32,252 nt of DNA, taken from assembly GCA_021806005.1 (NCBI GenBank), contig JAJZDM010000034.1, forward strand, positions 1-32,252. The letters run 5' to 3'. A program made the position numbers and the translations under genes. Under the pieces are notes generated by a model. That model was given only the letters and a program-made list of their open reading frames with translations, ran no database searches and was not told the DNA's origin. How positions within the stretch are numbered: position 1 is the stretch's first letter; the number at the start of each line of letters is the position of its first letter. The stretch comes from Acidobacteriota bacterium. Lineage in GTDB: Bacteria; Acidobacteriota; Terriglobia; Terriglobales; Acidobacteriaceae. Of this stretch, positions 29,993 to 32,252 are shown in pieces.

Positions 29993-30048
29993 TGGTCCTC
30001 CATGGCGCACCGGGCGCAGGGCCCGTTGGGCTTGATACCCATATAGAC

Positions 30049-30064
30049 TGCAAGCGGCGTGCCA
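30049..30064 (-). promoter_or_regulatory. Sigma54 (-24/-12) promoter of iscA-nifSVW
   Basis: On the minus strand the sequence reads TGGCACGCCGCTTGCA, an exact TGGCAC-N5-TTGCA sigma54 (RpoN) consensus. The predicted start of transcription is near 30038, giving a leader of about 46 bases before iscA. It matches promoters of nif genes that need an activator such as NifA. Confidence 0.9.
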
Positions 30065-30081
30065 TATGGGCGGCCATGGAA

Positions 30082-30094
30082 AATCAGCAAGTTA
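30082..30094 (+). promoter_or_regulatory. Possible IHF site between UAS and promoter
   Basis: AATCAGCAAGTTA matches the IHF consensus WATCAANNNNTTR with one difference. It lies between the activator site and the -24 element, where IHF normally bends DNA in nif promoters. The short degenerate consensus makes a chance match possible. Confidence 0.35.
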
Positions 30095-30123
30095 CAGTAC
30101 GCTGGTCGGATAGAACCGCGGAT

Positions 30124-30139
30124 TGTCGCATTTGCGACA
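30124..30139. promoter_or_regulatory. NifA upstream activator sequence
   Basis: TGTCGCATTTGCGACA contains TGT-N10-ACA, the NifA binding consensus, and its seven-base arms are perfectly symmetric around two central bases. Its centre is about 94 bases upstream of the predicted start site of the sigma54 promoter, a normal distance for NifA. Confidence 0.85.
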
Positions 30140-30184
30140 TGTCGGCTCCCGCTCACTGTGCGTCTCTTGTCTCGGGAGATACTG

Positions 30185-30799
30185 TCACACAGTCCCGGCT
30201 GCCAGTCGAACCCGGGCCAGCAGGCTCTCTCCGGATTCGTCTCCAAAGCATGTCTGGAAGTCATTGCACTCCGAGCAGCACGGGACGGTGCACAGGCTAT
30301 AACCATCCTCACGGCAGATCATGCGAAAGAAGAACTTCTTCCACTTCATATCCTGCGTGTTGCGGCGAGCCAGAGGCGCAAAGTGCCGCTGCATCAGCCT
30401 GGACAGCTCACCCCGGTTGGCAAGCCCAAGATCCTGCCAGAGATGATTGGGCTCCGCGGCCCTGCGCGAGACAAGGACAGACAAAAGCGACGTCAACGGA
30501 GCGGATGATGTACGGGATCGCCACAGCAACTCGCGCAGACAGCGCTCGTCGTCTTCAACGACCGGCAACTCATCCAGACCATAGCCTTCCAGGCTGGCGA
30601 TGGCTCCGGGAAAGTACGTATCGATGGTGCGCCGGAGCTCGTCTCCGCCGATCCCTACCGCATGCGGCAGGGATCCCCCAGCGGTGCATCCCGCCACACC
30701 CGCAGCAAAGATGCTCGCCAGCACATGGCCGTCGAACGGATCGCACATGGCTGCCGCGCTTGCCTGCCGCAAATGGAGGTACATCGCCTGTGGTGTCAT
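30185..30799 (-). CDS. nifQ: NifQ, molybdenum-handling protein
   Basis: This 204-residue protein supplies molybdenum for FeMo-co as an Fe-S-Mo carrier. The diagnostic C-x4-C-x2-C-x5-C motif is at C170, C175, C178 and C184 (CTVPCCSECNDFQTC). The preceding KWKKFFFRMICREDGYSLC is also typical, as is FASIFAAG-like LASIFAAG near residue 30. It follows fdxB by 23 bases and ends about 45 bases before the NifA site of the next unit. The arms CTCCCG/CGGGAG at 30146-30178 form a weak hairpin after it. Confidence 0.93.
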   Translation of the reverse strand: MTPQAMYLHLRQASAAAMCDPFDGHVLASIFAAGVAGCTAGGSLPHAVGIGGDELRRTIDTYFPGAIASLEGYGLDELPVVEDDERCLRELLWRSRTSSAPLTSLLSVLVSRRAAEPNHLWQDLGLANRGELSRLMQRHFAPLARRNTQDMKWKKFFFRMICREDGYSLCTVPCCSECNDFQTCFGDESGESLLARVRLAAGTV

Positions 30800-30822
30800 C
30801 GTCCGCCCATCTCTTCAGTTCC

Positions 30823-31122
30823 TTACGAAGGTCCGTGCGTCTGGCAGTTCTTTGGACAGACCCGTTGGCAGGCGGCACAACCGATGCACGCGCCAGGGTC
30901 ACTCACCGTCATGATCTTGCGCTCAATCTCGTCGTCGTCATCCAGCCCGACCAGATCGCCGTCTTCCGTCATCCCCAGCAGCGCCATCACCGATTGACCA
31001 CAGACCTTGAAGCAGCGGCCGCAGCCAATGCAGGTATCGGGGTTGATCGCCAGCAGGTAGGATGGCTGCCAGCTCCTTCCGTCGCGCGTCATCGCTTCCA
31101 ATGCAGTTTGTACCGCTTCCAT
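30823..31122 (-). CDS. fdxB: Nif-specific ferredoxin III (FdxB)
   Basis: This 99-residue 2[4Fe-4S] ferredoxin has C31, C34, C37 and C41 (CIGCGRCFKVCG) and C79, C82, C85 and C89 (CIGCAACQRVCP), separated by an acidic linker with DDDDE. The long spacing between the two motifs and the GQSVMALLGMTEDG segment are typical of the nif-specific ferredoxin III type. AAGGAG six bases before the ATG at 31122 fixes the start; the frame is open upstream without homology. It may donate electrons in nitrogenase or cofactor synthesis. Confidence 0.93.
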   Translation of the reverse strand: MEAVQTALEAMTRDGRSWQPSYLLAINPDTCIGCGRCFKVCGQSVMALLGMTEDGDLVGLDDDDEIERKIMTVSDPGACIGCAACQRVCPKNCQTHGPS

Positions 31123-31177
31123 GGAGCTCCTTACAGATTCACAAGTAGCCAGCCTCGACCAGCCCGAAAACAAAGAC

Positions 31178-31648
31178 TCAATAACGCGCGACTTCCGGAT
31201 ATCTCTCGATCCAGTTGATTCCATCCGCAACCAGCTTCTCGCCCTCCGACTCGAGCTTTTCCATCGAATCGAAGCCAAACCGGTGTACCTCGCGCAGATG
31301 CTTTTCGATCACGATCAATCTGCCTGCCGTGAGTACAAGGCGGCCGAAGCCCTCGTGATGCAGCTTCATCAACGGAGACACCATGATGCCGGTGGCTCGT
31401 TCAATGGCCAGGCCCACCGCGTTGTAGAAGAGTTCCATCCGCCACAATGTCTCCGGATCGGGATCGCTCATGATGGGAATCTCACGGCGCCTTTCGCGGG
31501 TAAGAATGTACGGCTCCAGCAACTCGGTGTCGCTCTTCTTGTCCCACGCCCCATGCAGGTCCTGGGCTCGCCACTGCTTGACGAGTTCCTTCAGAAATCC
31601 GCGGGCCGCAGCCACAGTTGCCTCACTCTGCATCACGCCATCAGCCAT
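31178..31648 (-). CDS. NifX-associated protein NafX (DUF269)
   Basis: This 156-residue protein is the DUF269 nif-associated type. Recognisable blocks are [39 protein letters not shown] and [20 protein letters not shown]269 proteins are found next to nifX, as here, and are linked to FeMo-co precursor storage or transfer; the biochemical role is not fixed. The ATG at 31648 overlaps the end of nifX by 8 bases, preceded by GAGG, so translation is coupled. Confidence 0.92.
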   Translation of the reverse strand: MADGVMQSEATVAAARGFLKELVKQWRAQDLHGAWDKKSDTELLEPYILTRERRREIPIMSDPDPETLWRMELFYNAVGLAIERATGIMVSPLMKLHHEGFGRLVLTAGRLIVIEKHLREVHRFGFDSMEKLESEGEKLVADGINWIERYPEVARY

Positions 31649-32051
31649 GAGCCACCTCATCCTCAAAGTCGAAGGTACGTTCCTTGTCCTTGTTGAGTGC
31701 CTTGCGCAACCAGGGCGGTGGAGTCCTGCGCAGCACCTCCTGCAGCCTCAACAGAATTCCATCGATGGCCTCCGTCTCAGCCACCTTTACCGGATGGATG
31801 TTCTTGGCCACCACGCGGGCTGCGCCAGATCCACCAATAGCGGCGACGTAGAGAATGGCGCAATCCTGAATCGCATCCAGCTTCGGCCCCAGCTTGTCTT
31901 CGTTTCCGTCCTCACTCAGATTGCCGGCAAACTCGTAGTCCGTTACCCGGTGACACTCATCCTGCGTCACCTCGTAAACGGAGATCATCTTCGCCCATCC
32001 GAAGTGGGCATTCACGTGAAGCCCGTCGACTGTTGCAAAGGCTACTTTCAT
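31641..32051 (-). CDS. nifX: NifX, FeMo-co precursor carrier
   Basis: This 136-residue protein binds FeMo-co precursors (NifB-co, VK-cluster) during assembly. The family start [20 protein letters not shown] and the later [23 protein letters not shown] are conserved. The GGGGAGA ribosome-binding site before the ATG at 32051 sets the start; the frame is open upstream but overlaps nifN. It is coupled to nafX and 55 bases after nifN. Confidence 0.95.
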   Translation of the reverse strand: MKVAFATVDGLHVNAHFGWAKMISVYEVTQDECHRVTDYEFAGNLSEDGNEDKLGPKLDAIQDCAILYVAAIGGSGAARVVAKNIHPVKVAETEAIDGILLRLQEVLRRTPPPWLRKALNKDKERTFDFEDEVAHG

Positions 32052-32078
32052 AGTCTCCCCTTGAACCTCCCTGCGATC

Positions 32079-32117
32079 ATTGCGACTTCTGCTCTTGCAT
32101 CTCCTGCTATTGCGACT
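32079..32117. repeat. Short direct repeat at the nifN 3' end
   Basis: ATTGCGACT occurs at 32079-32087 and again at 32109-32117, 30 bases apart. One copy spans part of the last nifN codons and stop, the other lies in the nifN-nifX gap. Flanking bases are similar, suggesting a small local duplication. Confidence 0.4.
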
Positions 32118-32252
32118 CGTGCGCGTCCGCCGAACCGTGGGCGCCGCAACTCCACGGCGCCCAGGTCTGCGGATGCCCTTCATGCATGTTCGCCATGAAA
32201 AGATTTCCGACATCGAAGATCAGGTCGCGGGTGCCCTTGTATCCCACCGTCA
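32107..32252 (-). CDS. nifN: NifN C-terminus (partial, runs off right edge)
   Basis: Only the last 47 residues are in the window. VGYKGTRDLIFDVGNLF matches the end of the FeMo-co scaffold protein NifN, and the gene lies directly upstream of nifX, its usual neighbour. After this block there is a tail with one cysteine and four histidines, ending HESQ. The rest lies beyond 32252. Confidence 0.85.
   Translation of the reverse strand, partial: TVGYKGTRDLIFDVGNLFMANMHEGHPQTWAPWSCGAHGSADAHESQ

Noticed and set aside
28691-30046. 451-residue plus-strand open frame
   Set aside because: It is antisense to nifS and nif-iscA and crosses the nif promoter region.
29989-30312. 107-residue minus-strand frame ending at the iscA start (ATGA overlap)
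   Set aside because: It crosses the end of nifQ, the NifA site and the sigma54 element. Its last methionine of useful size (30042) lies upstream of the predicted transcription start, so it would not be in the mRNA.

Overview
The window is a GC-rich bacterial chromosome segment of about 32 kb in which nearly every gene is recognisable. I see no tRNA, rRNA, CRISPR array, insertion sequence or phage gene. A three-subunit succinate dehydrogenase with a single large b558-type cytochrome subunit, an APC permease with a big polar loop, a MarR/ClC pair and many secreted proteins fit an Acidobacteriota member, perhaps class Terriglobia. That placement is inference from gene style; no marker gene is present to prove it.

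Positions 1-11,400 hold a family 2 glycosyltransferase (minus strand), the nucleotide-pool sanitiser RdgB, and an sdhCAB operon with a good sigma70-type promoter and an intrinsic terminator. These are followed by a membrane-dipeptidase-type M19 peptidase, a secreted GH130-type glycosidase/phosphorylase, two consecutive cyclophilins (one secreted, one cytosolic), and malate dehydrogenase on the minus strand. SDH and MDH are both TCA-cycle enzymes.

Positions 11,500-20,200 hold glutamine synthetase (minus strand, own terminator), then a plus-strand set: N-carbamoylputrescine amidase, a secreted DUF3455 protein, agmatine deiminase and TadA. The two amidine/amide hydrolases together make putrescine from agmatine. 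A tight minus-strand panB-panC-coaBC operon (pantothenate to phosphopantetheine) follows, divergent from a small glutaredoxin.

Positions 20,200-24,950 hold a MarR regulator cotranscribed with a ClC chloride channel/antiporter carrying C-terminal CBS domains (TTG start), adenylosuccinate lyase, and a YkgJ-type cysteine-cluster protein.

Positions 25,000-32,252 (minus strand) are the distal part of a molybdenum nitrogenase (nif) cluster entering from the right edge. Transcription order is nifN (3' end only), nifX, nafX (DUF269), fdxB, nifQ, then a new transcription unit nif-iscA, nifS, nifV, nifW, followed by an APC permease. In front of iscA there is a textbook nitrogen-fixation promoter: a consensus -24/-12 sigma54 element, an upstream TGT-N10-ACA NifA site, and an IHF-like site between them. 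No nifU lies between iscA and nifS, where it often sits. The visible genes cover FeMo-co assembly (NifN, NifX, NafX), Mo supply (NifQ), homocitrate (NifV), sulfur and Fe-S delivery (NifS, IscA), electron transfer (FdxB) and MoFe-protein protection (NifW). The structural genes nifHDK and nifE/nifB would lie beyond the right edge.
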